64,000 bases of DNA from Sphingomonas sp. QA11 (lineage in GTDB: Bacteria; Pseudomonadota; Alphaproteobacteria; Sphingomonadales; Sphingomonadaceae), in NCBI RefSeq assembly GCF_028473665.1, contig NZ_CP098774.1, forward strand, positions 1,426,001 through 1,490,000, read 5' to 3'. This document shows, one piece after another, positions 47,116 to 54,915 of the stretch. The stretch's first letter is position 1. Each line of letters opens with the position of its first letter. The notes under the pieces are model-generated. The model searched no databases. It had not been told where the DNA came from and saw only the letters and a program-made list of their open reading frames with translations. The translations under genes and the position numbers were made by a program.

Positions 47116-48515
47116 GCGAGACCCCTGTTCTTGATGAGATGCGTGCGTGTGTCGGCGCGGCCACGTGTCTGGATGAAGGCGAGGATGCCGAGCGCGACGG
47201 CGCTGAAGAGCCCCGGGATGATGCCGGCAAAGAGGATGTGCGCGGGATTGATCCCGGCACTCAGCAAGATGCCGCCAAGCGCTGGTCCAAAGAGCGAGCC
47301 GCAGCGCGCGACCGCGTTGTTGAAGCCGATCCCGGTGCCGCGCAGCGCCGTTGGGAAAAAGGCGGTGATATAGGCGGACAGCGTGATTTGCGAGCCGATC
47401 AGGAAGAAGCCGCTTGCGCCGAGCGTTGCCATCAGGACGGGCAGGGGCACCCCTTCGAGCAGTGTCGCCGTGCCCGCGCTCAGGATCGCTGCGACCGCGA
47501 AGAGATAGGAGATGGCGAGCACCGTCGAACCGCGCAGACGCCCGTCGACCACCCGGGATATCCCGAGGCTGCCGACAATGCCTGAAAGATTGAGGACGAT
47601 CGTGCCCAGGATCGCGTCGCTCAACGGGATGCCCGCGCGCTCGAGCAGGGTCGGCGTCCAGTTTACCAGCATGAAGGACAGCAAAAGGCTCGTGAACATC
47701 GCGGCTGACAGAAGGATGGTTCCGGCTGCCAGGCCGTCGCGGAACAGTGCGCCGATCGTCGCGCGCCCGACCCTCCGCTCGGTCAGCACGAACCGCGTGT
47801 CCGCGGATACCCGAAGGAACGGGCAGATCCGGCGCAGGATGACGAGCAGACGCGGGTCGTTGCTGTCCTTGAGCGCCAGGAAGCGGACCGATTCGGGAAG
47901 GCCGATCCAGAGCAGCGGCACGAGCAGGACCGGGGCGATGCCCGCGACCAGCAGCATCGCGCGCCAGTCGGCGAGCATCAGGACATTAGGCGCGATGAGG
48001 CCTCCGAGGACGGCGCCGAGCGGGGTCCCCCAGGTAATGATCGAGACGATCGTCGAGCGCCGCCTCGCTGGCGCATATTCCGCCGCCAGCGCCAGCATGT
48101 TGGGGATTGCGCCGCCAAGGCCCAGACCGGCGACGAAGCGCAGGAGGACGAGCGAGGTGATGCCGGTCGCAAAGGCGCAGGCGATCGTCAGAAGCCCGAA
48201 CCAGAGGATCGCCACCATGACGAGCTTCTTGCGCCCGGCCCGATCCGCAAGCAGGCCGAGCGTCGCGGCGCCGATCGCTGCCCCCAGCAGCGTCGCGCTG
48301 AACACAAGCCCGAAAGCCGCATGCGAGGCGCCCCATTCCTGCGTGATCGCGGGTGCCAGGAACGACATCACCATCGTATCGAAGCCGTCAAAGATCGAGG
48401 CGGCCAGCGTCAGCGCGAAGACGCGCCACTGGAGCGCGCTGATCGCGGCGCTATCGATGGTTGCGGCGATGTCGATCTCGTTTGCCGCGTTTCCCTGCGG
48501 GGTATGCCCTTGCAA
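47112..48515 (-). CDS. MFS transporter, aromatic acid:H+ symporter type
   Basis: The protein has about twelve membrane segments, the AAHS signature FDGFDTMVMSFLAPAI and the MFS loop GLLADRAGRKKLVM. A TTG start at 48515 is proposed: AAAGGAG lies about seven bases upstream, whereas the in-frame ATG at 48578 has no ribosome-binding site and falls inside a TTTGCATGCAGAA element. This gives 467 residues. It probably imports an aromatic acid for the flanking enzymes, and is a paralogue of the carrier at 24034. Confidence 0.88.
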   Translation of the reverse strand: MQGHTPQGNAANEIDIAATIDSAAISALQWRVFALTLAASIFDGFDTMVMSFLAPAITQEWGASHAAFGLVFSATLLGAAIGAATLGLLADRAGRKKLVMVAILWFGLLTIACAFATGITSLVLLRFVAGLGLGGAIPNMLALAAEYAPARRRSTIVSIITWGTPLGAVLGGLIAPNVLMLADWRAMLLVAGIAPVLLVPLLWIGLPESVRFLALKDSNDPRLLVILRRICPFLRVSADTRFVLTERRVGRATIGALFRDGLAAGTILLSAAMFTSLLLSFMLVNWTPTLLERAGIPLSDAILGTIVLNLSGIVGSLGISRVVDGRLRGSTVLAISYLFAVAAILSAGTATLLEGVPLPVLMATLGASGFFLIGSQITLSAYITAFFPTALRGTGIGFNNAVARCGSLFGPALGGILLSAGINPAHILFAGIIPGLFSAVALGILAFIQTRGRADTRTHLIKNRGLA

Positions 48516-48571
48516 GTTTCTCTCCTTTGACACTGCTACCTCGCCTGGGTTCCCGCTGCTCCGCTGCTTGT

Positions 48572-48584
48572 TTTGCATGCAGAA
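48572..48584. promoter_or_regulatory. Shared TTTGCATGCAGAA element, copy 2
   Basis: Exact copy of the element at 28322-28334. It lies 57 bases upstream of the proposed TTG start of the MFS gene, a suitable position for an activator site. Confidence 0.5.
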
Positions 48585-48714
48585 CTGGGGACGCGGCTGT
48601 GCTGTCCAGGGCTATGCTTCGGCGAGGCTTTTGAGGCCTTATCAGATAGTCCGAATATGTTGACCGGAAGGGGCTGGGCGAATTGACCCGACTGGTTCGC
48701 GCCGCCTATCCATT

Positions 48715-48727
48715 TTTGCATGCAGAA
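48715..48727. promoter_or_regulatory. Shared TTTGCATGCAGAA element, copy 3
   Basis: Third exact copy, overlapping the only plausible start codon (48720) of the class II aldolase gene. Two copies about 140 bases apart bracket the MFS/aldolase divergent region (48516-48719), which contains no gene. Confidence 0.5.
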
Positions 48728-49478
48728 TAGCCTTTCCCCTTCGACATCATCGTTCAGCGAGGCTGAATGGGCCGCGCGCCAGGACCTGGCCGCCGCCTAC
48801 CGGATGATCGACCGCTTCTTCCCGACCACCGACGGGATCTACAATCACCTGAGCCTGCGCGTGCTGGACGCGCCGCGACACTTCCTGATCAAGCGCCACG
48901 CGCTGCTCTACCGCGAGGTGACCGCCTCGAACCTGGTGCGGGTCGACATGGATGCGGAGCTCGACGAGGCGGCCGGGGTCAACCGACCGGGCTTCGTGCT
49001 CCACAGCGGCGTGCTGAGGGCCCGGCCCGATATCGAGTGCGTGTTCCACATGCATACCGCGATCGGCATCGCCATGTCCGCGCATGGCGGCGGCCTGCGG
49101 ATGATCTCGCAGGCCGCGATCCGCTTCTACAATCGCATCGGCTACCACCCGTTCGAGGGCGTGACCGACAATGCGGACGAGCGCGAGCGCCTGGCGGCGG
49201 CGCTCGGCGACAATCACGCGCTGTTCCTCCGCAATCACGGGATTGTGGTCGCGGGCGCGAGCGTCCGCGAGGCGTTCGAGCGGACGCGCGACCTCATGAC
49301 CGCGTGCGAGATCCAGCTCCTGCTCGAGGCCGCAACCGACGATATCGTCGAAGTGCCGGCGGCGATTTGCGAAAGCACCGTCCGCCAGCTCGATCAGCAT
49401 GACCGCGGACGGGGCAAGGCCGACTGGCCTGCCTGGCGCCGCCTGATGGACGACGTAGCACCCGACTACGCGAAATAA
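48720..49478 (+). CDS. Class II aldolase/adducin family protein
   Basis: The 252-residue protein has the class II aldolase zinc site: HMHTAIG for the HxH pair and NHGIVVAG for the third His. The core begins at RQDLAAAYRMIDRFFPTTDG. No GTG or TTG alternative exists close to the domain start, so ATG 48720 is used, although it has no visible ribosome-binding site and lies inside the TTTGCATGCAGAA element; a leaderless transcript is possible. Aldolase or decarboxylase activity on a hydroxy/oxo acid is expected. It is followed by aldehyde dehydrogenase. Confidence 0.88.
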   Translation: MQNSLSPSTSSFSEAEWAARQDLAAAYRMIDRFFPTTDGIYNHLSLRVLDAPRHFLIKRHALLYREVTASNLVRVDMDAELDEAAGVNRPGFVLHSGVLRARPDIECVFHMHTAIGIAMSAHGGGLRMISQAAIRFYNRIGYHPFEGVTDNADERERLAAALGDNHALFLRNHGIVVAGASVREAFERTRDLMTACEIQLLLEAATDDIVEVPAAICESTVRQLDQHDRGRGKADWPAWRRLMDDVAPDYAK

Positions 49479-49517
49479 ACCCGAGCGCTTGAGCGCCGAT
49501 AAACCAGGAGAGGCTGC

Positions 49518-51026
49518 ATGACCGCCATCGCGCTTGAAAATGATCTGTCGCGCCTGCCGCCGGCGGTACGGCGCTGGCTCGACCGCAAGCCTGCCCATTT
49601 CATCGATGGCGCCTGGCACGCGGCGTCCGCTGCGATGACGGTCGCCGATCCGTCGAGCGGCCGCGAGATCGCCGAGATCGGAAAAGGTGCCGCGCCCGAA
49701 ATCGACATGGCGGTGAGCGCTGCCCGCGCCGCGCTTGCAGCACCCGAATGGCGTGATGCCGGTCCAGTGGCGCGCGAGGCGCTCCTTCACCGCCTGGCGG
49801 CGCTGATCGAGGCGCGGGCGGACGATCTGGCGGTGCTCGACTGTATCGACAACGGCATGCCGCTCTGGCTGGCGCGCGCCGTCAATGTCGGCGGGACGGT
49901 CGATGTCTTTCGCTATTATGCCGGCTGGCCGACCAAGCTCGCCGGCCGGACGGTCGAGGTCTCCGCGCCGCCGGGCGTGGGTCGCTTCCAGGGCATGACC
50001 CGACGTGAGCCGGTCGGCGTGATCGCCGCGATCGTGCCGTGGAACGTGCCCTTGATGATGGCGGCATGGAAGCTCGCGCCCGCACTTGCCGCCGGCTGTA
50101 CCGTGGTCCTGAAACCTTCCGAGGAAGCCTCGCTTTCCGCGCTGGCCCTCGCCGAGTTGATTGAGGAAGCCGGTTTTCCAGCGGGTGTCGTAAACGTCGT
50201 GACCGGGCTCGGGCGCGAGGCGGGCGACGCGCTCGTGCGCCACCCAGGCATCGACAAGATCTCCTTCACCGGCTCGACCGCGACCGGGCGCGCGATCGCC
50301 CGCGAGGCAGGCTCGTCGCTCAAGAAGCTGACGCTCGAGCTCGGCGGCAAGTCGCCGACCATCCTTTTCGCCGACGCCGATCTCGATGCCGCGATCATGG
50401 GCGCGGCCAACGCCATCTTCCTCAATTCGGGGCAGGTGTGCGTCGCGGGCTCGCGGCTCTATATCGAGGACAAGGTCTACGACCAGGTGGTCGAGCGTCT
50501 CGGCGCGCATATCCGCTCGATCCCGGTCGGCGCCGGCCTGAGCGAAGGCGTGTTCATGGGGCCGCTGGTGAGCGGCCGGCAGCGCGAGCGGGTGACGGCC
50601 TATCTCGATGCCGCGCGCGCCGGCGGCATGGGAGTCGAGGAGGCCGCCGACTATGCGGGCACCTCGGGCTTCTACGTCGCCCCGACGCTGGTCACGGGCG
50701 CGGCGCATGACGATCCGATCACCCAGGAAGAGATTTTCGGCCCCGTTCTCGGTATCTACCGGTTCGAGGGCGAGGATGATCTGCTCGACGCCGCGAACGG
50801 CACCGAGTTCGGCCTCGCCGCCAGCCTGTGGACGCGCAATGTCGACCGGGTCCACCGCCTGTCATCTGCCCTCCAGTGCGGCAAGGTTACCGTCAATGCC
50901 GGGGGCTTTCCGTATCCGGGCCTTCCGGAAGGGGGCTACAAGGGGTCGGGCTTCGGCCGCGATCTCGGCCCCGACGCCGTGGAGCAATGCCTCCAGACCA
51001 AAACTCTCCTCGTCCATATTTCGTGA
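49518..51026 (+). CDS. Aldehyde dehydrogenase family protein
   Basis: The 502-residue protein has the NAD-binding FTGSTATGR loop, the general base Glu in LELGGKSP and the catalytic Cys in NSGQVCVAGSRL, all in normal spacing, plus EEIFGPVL near the C-terminus. It would oxidise an aromatic or aliphatic aldehyde made by the upstream enzymes. CAGGAGAGG precedes the ATG. It shares an operon with the aldolase, the DoxX protein and probably the AraC gene. Confidence 0.93.
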   Translation: MTAIALENDLSRLPPAVRRWLDRKPAHFIDGAWHAASAAMTVADPSSGREIAEIGKGAAPEIDMAVSAARAALAAPEWRDAGPVAREALLHRLAALIEARADDLAVLDCIDNGMPLWLARAVNVGGTVDVFRYYAGWPTKLAGRTVEVSAPPGVGRFQGMTRREPVGVIAAIVPWNVPLMMAAWKLAPALAAGCTVVLKPSEEASLSALALAELIEEAGFPAGVVNVVTGLGREAGDALVRHPGIDKISFTGSTATGRAIAREAGSSLKKLTLELGGKSPTILFADADLDAAIMGAANAIFLNSGQVCVAGSRLYIEDKVYDQVVERLGAHIRSIPVGAGLSEGVFMGPLVSGRQRERVTAYLDAARAGGMGVEEAADYAGTSGFYVAPTLVTGAAHDDPITQEEIFGPVLGIYRFEGEDDLLDAANGTEFGLAASLWTRNVDRVHRLSSALQCGKVTVNAGGFPYPGLPEGGYKGSGFGRDLGPDAVEQCLQTKTLLVHIS

Positions 51027-51033
51027 GGCATTC

Positions 51034-51441
51034 ATGCGTGAACTGAAAGAATTGGCTCTGCCGGTCGGGCGGGCATTGATCGTCGCCCTGTTCCTGTGGA
51101 GCGGCCTGCGCAAGCTCGGCCATCCCGATGCCGTCATCGCCATGATCGGGCGGAGCCTGCCCTATCCGACGCTCGGCTTCGGCATCTCGATCGCCTGCGA
51201 GCTCGGCGTCGGGACATTGCTCCTCCTCGGATACCGGACCCGGGCGATGGCGGTCCTGCTCGCGCTCTTCACGCTTGCGACCGCAATCGCCTTCCACAGT
51301 GATTTCGGCGACCGCGACGCACTGACCAACTTCTTGAAGAACCTCTCGATCCTGGGCGGGCTCCTGCATGTGGTCGTCGCGGGCGGCGGGCGTTTCTCGA
51401 TCGACGGGCTGCTCGTGCGCCGCGACGGGGCGCAAGCCTGA
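51034..51441 (+). CDS. DoxX family membrane protein
   Basis: The 135-residue protein has four hydrophobic helices and the DoxX pattern (ALIVALFLWSGLRKLGHPD, LGFGISIACELGVGTLLLLG, and a C-terminal FLKNLSILGGLLHVV). It starts seven bases after the aldehyde dehydrogenase stop. DoxX-type proteins are common companions of catabolic and redox operons with no settled biochemical role. A second DoxX protein is encoded at 60517. Confidence 0.85.
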   Translation: MRELKELALPVGRALIVALFLWSGLRKLGHPDAVIAMIGRSLPYPTLGFGISIACELGVGTLLLLGYRTRAMAVLLALFTLATAIAFHSDFGDRDALTNFLKNLSILGGLLHVVVAGGGRFSIDGLLVRRDGAQA

Positions 51442-51453
51442 ACCCGACCGCCA

Positions 51454-51461
51454 CATGCAAA
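51454..51461 (-). promoter_or_regulatory. TTTGCATG core in front of the second AraC gene
   Basis: On the minus strand this reads TTTGCATG, the core of the three longer elements; a nearby second TGCAA (51464-51468) makes a short direct repeat TGCAAAGATGCAA. It lies about 50 bases upstream of the AraC start and could mediate autoregulation. Confidence 0.35.
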
Positions 51462-51509
51462 GATGCAAGCGGACGAGGACAAGAAAATAGGGATGAGAGG
51501 ATTTCCGGG

Positions 51510-52346
51510 ATGCATCAGGAAACACCGATCTGGATCGTTACCGGTGATTTCGGTCGCGCGACGGTCAACGTAACGGATCGAGCGCTGGTCGAGCATGCGC
51601 ACCAGCAGTTCAACATGCTCTTCATGCTGGGCGGCGCGGAAACGGTGTTCCGGTCCGGGTGCGACGATCTACCGCTCGATTGTTCGAGCGTGCTCCTGTT
51701 CAATCCCTGGGTTCCTCATTTGAAGCACGCCAATTCGGGCGAGCGGACGATGATCCTCTCGCTGGTCATCGAGCAGGACTGGATCGACCGGGTGCTGGAA
51801 GCCCAGGGCTTTCGTACCGGTCTCCGCTTTCCCCATCGCCGCGAAGGCCTGACGCCCCTTGTGCAGCGTGCCGCGCAGCGCCTGGCAGGGACCATCTCCA
51901 AGGGCGTGCTCGACAATGGCGAGGATCCTGAGCGGCCGCTGGTCGAACTGATCGATGCCGTGGTCGAGGCCTATATCGCGCCCGAGGCCGCGACCGTGGC
52001 GGCAAACGGACCGCCGATCGATTTCAGGATCCGCAAGGCGCTCCTCTACATCCATGATCACGCCTTCGAAAATCCGCGGATCGACGAGATCGCACGGATC
52101 GTGGGCCTGTCGCGCTCGCATTTTTTCGAGCAGTTCCGCCGCTGCGTCGGCGCATCGCCGCGCCATTACATCGACCATATTCGCATGCGCGCGGCGATGC
52201 ATTGGCTGAGCACCAGCGAGCGCACGCTGGTCGAGGTCGCGGACGAGCTGGGCTTTGGCGCGCACAGCAATTTCACGCGCTTTTTCGCGCAGCACATGGC
52301 GGTCTCCCCGAGCGAATATCGCCGCCAGACCTCCGCGGTCGCCTGA
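51510..52346 (+). CDS. AraC family transcriptional regulator (paralogue 2)
   Basis: The 278-residue protein shares the sensor-domain wording FGRATVNVTDRALVEHAHQQ and the two helix-turn-helix motifs (IDEIARIVGLSRSHFFEQFR and LVEVADELGFGAHSNFTRFF) with the regulator at 27345, and the similarity runs end to end. It lies downstream of the aldolase/ALDH/DoxX genes on the same strand. The two paralogues probably recognise the same DNA element and similar aromatic effectors. The GGGAT before the ATG is a weak ribosome-binding site. Confidence 0.92.
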   Translation: MHQETPIWIVTGDFGRATVNVTDRALVEHAHQQFNMLFMLGGAETVFRSGCDDLPLDCSSVLLFNPWVPHLKHANSGERTMILSLVIEQDWIDRVLEAQGFRTGLRFPHRREGLTPLVQRAAQRLAGTISKGVLDNGEDPERPLVELIDAVVEAYIAPEAATVAANGPPIDFRIRKALLYIHDHAFENPRIDEIARIVGLSRSHFFEQFRRCVGASPRHYIDHIRMRAAMHWLSTSERTLVEVADELGFGAHSNFTRFFAQHMAVSPSEYRRQTSAVA

Positions 52347-52376
52347 AGGGAAGAGCGCGGGGCGGATGGCGAGGCG

Positions 52377-53141
52377 TCAGCGCGGGATGTCCGGGTCGAT
52401 AAAAGCGATGATCCGGGCGGCGAGCGTAAGCGGGCTTTCATCCATCGGGTAATGTCCGGCCTCGGGCAGCACCGCGAGTTCGGCATGCGCAAGTGCTGCG
52501 AGCCACGTCGCCCGAAGGACCTCCTCGGGAACGCCCCGGTCATGCGCGCCCGCGATCACGAGCACCGGCCGTTCGACCCCGGAGGCGGCTTCGGCAAAAT
52601 CGTCGCCCGCCCAGGATTCCAGATAGGCGGCAAAGGCGTCACGGTCGCTGATCTCCATCGACCGTTCGGCGTTCGCACGTAGCCAGGCGCTCGGCAGGCG
52701 TTCGCCCGTCGTCGTGTCGAGAATGGCCTGGCGCGTGCCGACATCGCCGGCCGCCGCGCGGAAGAAGCCGAGGGTAGGGGGATCGAACGGCGCCGGACCG
52801 GCCCAGACCGGGGTGATACCGATGACCCGCTCGACGCGCTCGGGTGCAGCTACCGCAAGCGCGAGCGCGGCCTTGCCACCCATAGAATGGCCGATGACCG
52901 AGAAGCGCGTCCAGCCAAGCTGATCCGCGACCGCGAGCATGTCGGCGGCCGCGGTCGCCATGTTGAACGGCCCGCTGGACGAACGCCTGGGCCCGTAGCC
53001 GCGCAGATCCGGGAGCGCGATGCTGAAGCGATCTGGATCGAAGCCGGGCAGCATCCCATCAAAAGCGGCACTGTCGTTGAACCAGCCATGGATCGCGATG
53101 ATCCGGCTCGGGCCGTGCCCGTGGATCCTGATGGGCGGCAT
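52377..53141 (-). CDS. Alpha/beta hydrolase
   Basis: The 254-residue protein has the oxyanion HGWFND, nucleophile elbow GHSMGGK, acid in AGAHDRGVP and His in EAGHYPMDE: a complete catalytic triad of the classical esterase/C-C hydrolase type. No signal peptide. It is divergent from the homogentisate locus and convergent with the AraC gene 30 bases away. Substrate unknown; meta-cleavage-product hydrolase-like or esterase activity is possible. Confidence 0.9.
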   Translation of the reverse strand: MPPIRIHGHGPSRIIAIHGWFNDSAAFDGMLPGFDPDRFSIALPDLRGYGPRRSSSGPFNMATAAADMLAVADQLGWTRFSVIGHSMGGKAALALAVAAPERVERVIGITPVWAGPAPFDPPTLGFFRAAAGDVGTRQAILDTTTGERLPSAWLRANAERSMEISDRDAFAAYLESWAGDDFAEAASGVERPVLVIAGAHDRGVPEEVLRATWLAALAHAELAVLPEAGHYPMDESPLTLAARIIAFIDPDIPR

Positions 53142-53336
53142 AGTATCTCCTGTTTTTCGTTCTCACCGCATTGCTTGCGCCGGTCCGGGACCCGCAGGCA
53201 ATCCATGCGGGGCGATTGTCGGACTGGTCGATAAGCCACCGGAGCGGGGCATCAGGCCAATCGCCCACGGGCCTGTAGAAGGGCCGCAAATCGAAGGAGG
53301 ACAGCCGCCATGCGGTCAACCAGGGGAGGCGAAACG

Positions 53337-53465
53337 ATGAACGCAAGCGCGCAAGCCCGATACATTCCGGGATTTGGCAACACGGTCTCGACCGAAGCCG
53401 TCGCCGGCGCACAGCTCGACTATGACGCGGTCTGGGCAGGCTTCGAAAAGGCGAAAATCCCGTGA
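53337..53465 (+). pseudogene. hmgA: Homogentisate 1,2-dioxygenase, internally deleted remnant
   Basis: A 42-codon frame with a strong ribosome-binding site (GGGGAGG) starts like homogentisate dioxygenase (RYIPGFGNTVSTEAVAGA; the family begins Y-x-x-GFGN-x-x-x-TEA-x-x-GALP) and then jumps directly to a C-terminal-looking segment, LDYDAVWAGFEKAKIP, which resembles the DY-x-x-x-W-x-G-end of the same enzyme. About 400 residues in between are missing. The TGA overlaps the GTG of the fumarylacetoacetase gene (GTGA), the coupling expected for the intact pair. An in-frame internal deletion of the gene is the simplest reading; a true small protein is less likely. The 195 bases before it (53142-53336) hold no gene. 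Confidence 0.65.
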
Positions 53466-54802
53466 CCGCTGGCATGATCGATGAAACCCATGATCCCAAG
53501 CGTCGGAGCTGGGTCGAGAGCGCCAACGGGCATGCGGATTTTCCGATCCAGAACCTGCCACTCGGCATCTTCTCGCCGGTAGACGGGGATCCGCGCCCGG
53601 GCACCGCGATCGGGGACAGCATCCTAGACCTGCGCGCGATCGCCCATTTGCTTGCCGTGGTGCCGGGCGAAGCGCTCTCGGGCACCGCGCTCAACGACCT
53701 CTTGGCCCGCTCGCCCCACGAGCGCCGCGCGCTGCGCCAGCGCCTGTCGGCTTTGCTCTCCGATCAGCAGCATGAACCAACGCTTCGCACCCATCTCCAT
53801 GACGCGGCACATTGCCAGCTCCATCTGCCGGCGCGGATCGGCGACTATACCGACTTCTATGTCGGCATCCATCACGCGACCAATATCGGTAAGTTGCTGC
53901 GTCCGGATACACCGCTCCTGCCGAACTATAAATGGATCCCGATCGGTTATCACGGGCGGGCATCCTCGATCCGCCTCTCGGGCGATCCTGTCGTCCGGCC
54001 GGTCGGGCAGCGGCGCGAGCCCGACAGCCCATCGCCAGTTTTCGGGCCTTCGGCCCGGCTCGACTTCGAGCTGGAGCTTGGCCTCTGGGTGGGCGCGGGC
54101 AATCCGCTCGGCGAACCCGTCGCCATCGCGGACGCCAGTCGGCACATGGCGGGCATCAGCCTTCTCAACGACTGGTCGGCGCGCGACTTCCAGGCCTGGG
54201 AATATCAACCGCTAGGGCCGTTCCTATCGAAGAACTTCCACTCCACGATCTCGCCCTGGATTGTCACGATGGAAGCGCTTGCGCCCTTCCGCGTCGCGCA
54301 GGCGCCGCGGCCTGAAGGTGATCCTAAGCCGCTTCCGTATCTGTGGGACGATGCCGACCAGGCGAGCGGAGCCTTCGCCATCGAGCTCGAGGTCACGATG
54401 ACCTCGCTGGCAATGCGTGACAGGGATGTCGCGCCTCAGCGACTAAGCCTCAGTGACGCCCGTGCAATGTACTGGACCGCCGCCCAGATGGTCGCGCACC
54501 ACACGGTCAATGGCTGTAATCTCAATCCGGGCGATTTCCTGGGGACCGGGACCTTGTCGACCGACAGCCCTGGGGGACTTGGCAGCTTGATGGAAATGAC
54601 GCTTGCCGGCAAAGCGCCGATCACCCTTCCGACCGGCGAGCAGCGCGCTTTCCTGCTCGACGGGGACGAAATCTCATTCAGTGCGCGCGCCGAGACGCGA
54701 GGGTTCGTCACCATCGGCTTTGGACCCTGTCGGGCAATCATAGTGGAAGGAATGGGGCACTATCGGTCTGTAGATGCTTGCGATACGATTACCCTTTTAT
54801 AG
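53462..54802 (+). CDS. fahA: Fumarylacetoacetase
   Basis: The 446-residue protein has the full-length fumarylacetoacetase pattern rather than the short FAH-family one: an N-terminal SH3-like domain (FPIQNLPLGIFSP), DYTDFYVGIHHATNIG with metal Asp and catalytic His, NYKWIPIGYHGRASSI, LDFELELGLWVG and LLNDWSARDFQAWEYQPLGPF. It cleaves fumarylacetoacetate to fumarate and acetoacetate, the last step of tyrosine/phenylacetate catabolism via homogentisate. The C-terminus is about 20 residues longer than usual after GFGPCRAI. GTG at 53462 overlaps the hmgA remnant stop; ATG at 53474 is an alternative. Confidence 0.93.
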   Translation: MTAGMIDETHDPKRRSWVESANGHADFPIQNLPLGIFSPVDGDPRPGTAIGDSILDLRAIAHLLAVVPGEALSGTALNDLLARSPHERRALRQRLSALLSDQQHEPTLRTHLHDAAHCQLHLPARIGDYTDFYVGIHHATNIGKLLRPDTPLLPNYKWIPIGYHGRASSIRLSGDPVVRPVGQRREPDSPSPVFGPSARLDFELELGLWVGAGNPLGEPVAIADASRHMAGISLLNDWSARDFQAWEYQPLGPFLSKNFHSTISPWIVTMEALAPFRVAQAPRPEGDPKPLPYLWDDADQASGAFAIELEVTMTSLAMRDRDVAPQRLSLSDARAMYWTAAQMVAHHTVNGCNLNPGDFLGTGTLSTDSPGGLGSLMEMTLAGKAPITLPTGEQRAFLLDGDEISFSARAETRGFVTIGFGPCRAIIVEGMGHYRSVDACDTITLL

Positions 54803-54888
54803 TCGCTGGCTCGCGATCCTTCTACGTGGTGTTGGTTGTGATCTGGTTCGTCCCGGATCGCCGTTTTGCCCGTCTCATAGGGAATTGA

Positions 54889-54904
54889 GGCCTCATCAGA
54901 GGCC
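54889..54904. terminator. Hairpin between convergent genes
   Basis: GGCCTC-ATCA-GAGGCC forms a 6-bp stem between the fumarylacetoacetase stop and the histidine-kinase stop. No T-run follows, so the terminator call is weak. Confidence 0.4.
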
Positions 54905-54915
54905 GGTCCCCCCGG

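Noticed and set aside
48747..50855. A 702-codon minus-strand frame opposite the aldolase and aldehyde dehydrogenase
   Set aside because: Both sense genes have complete catalytic motifs; the antisense product has none.
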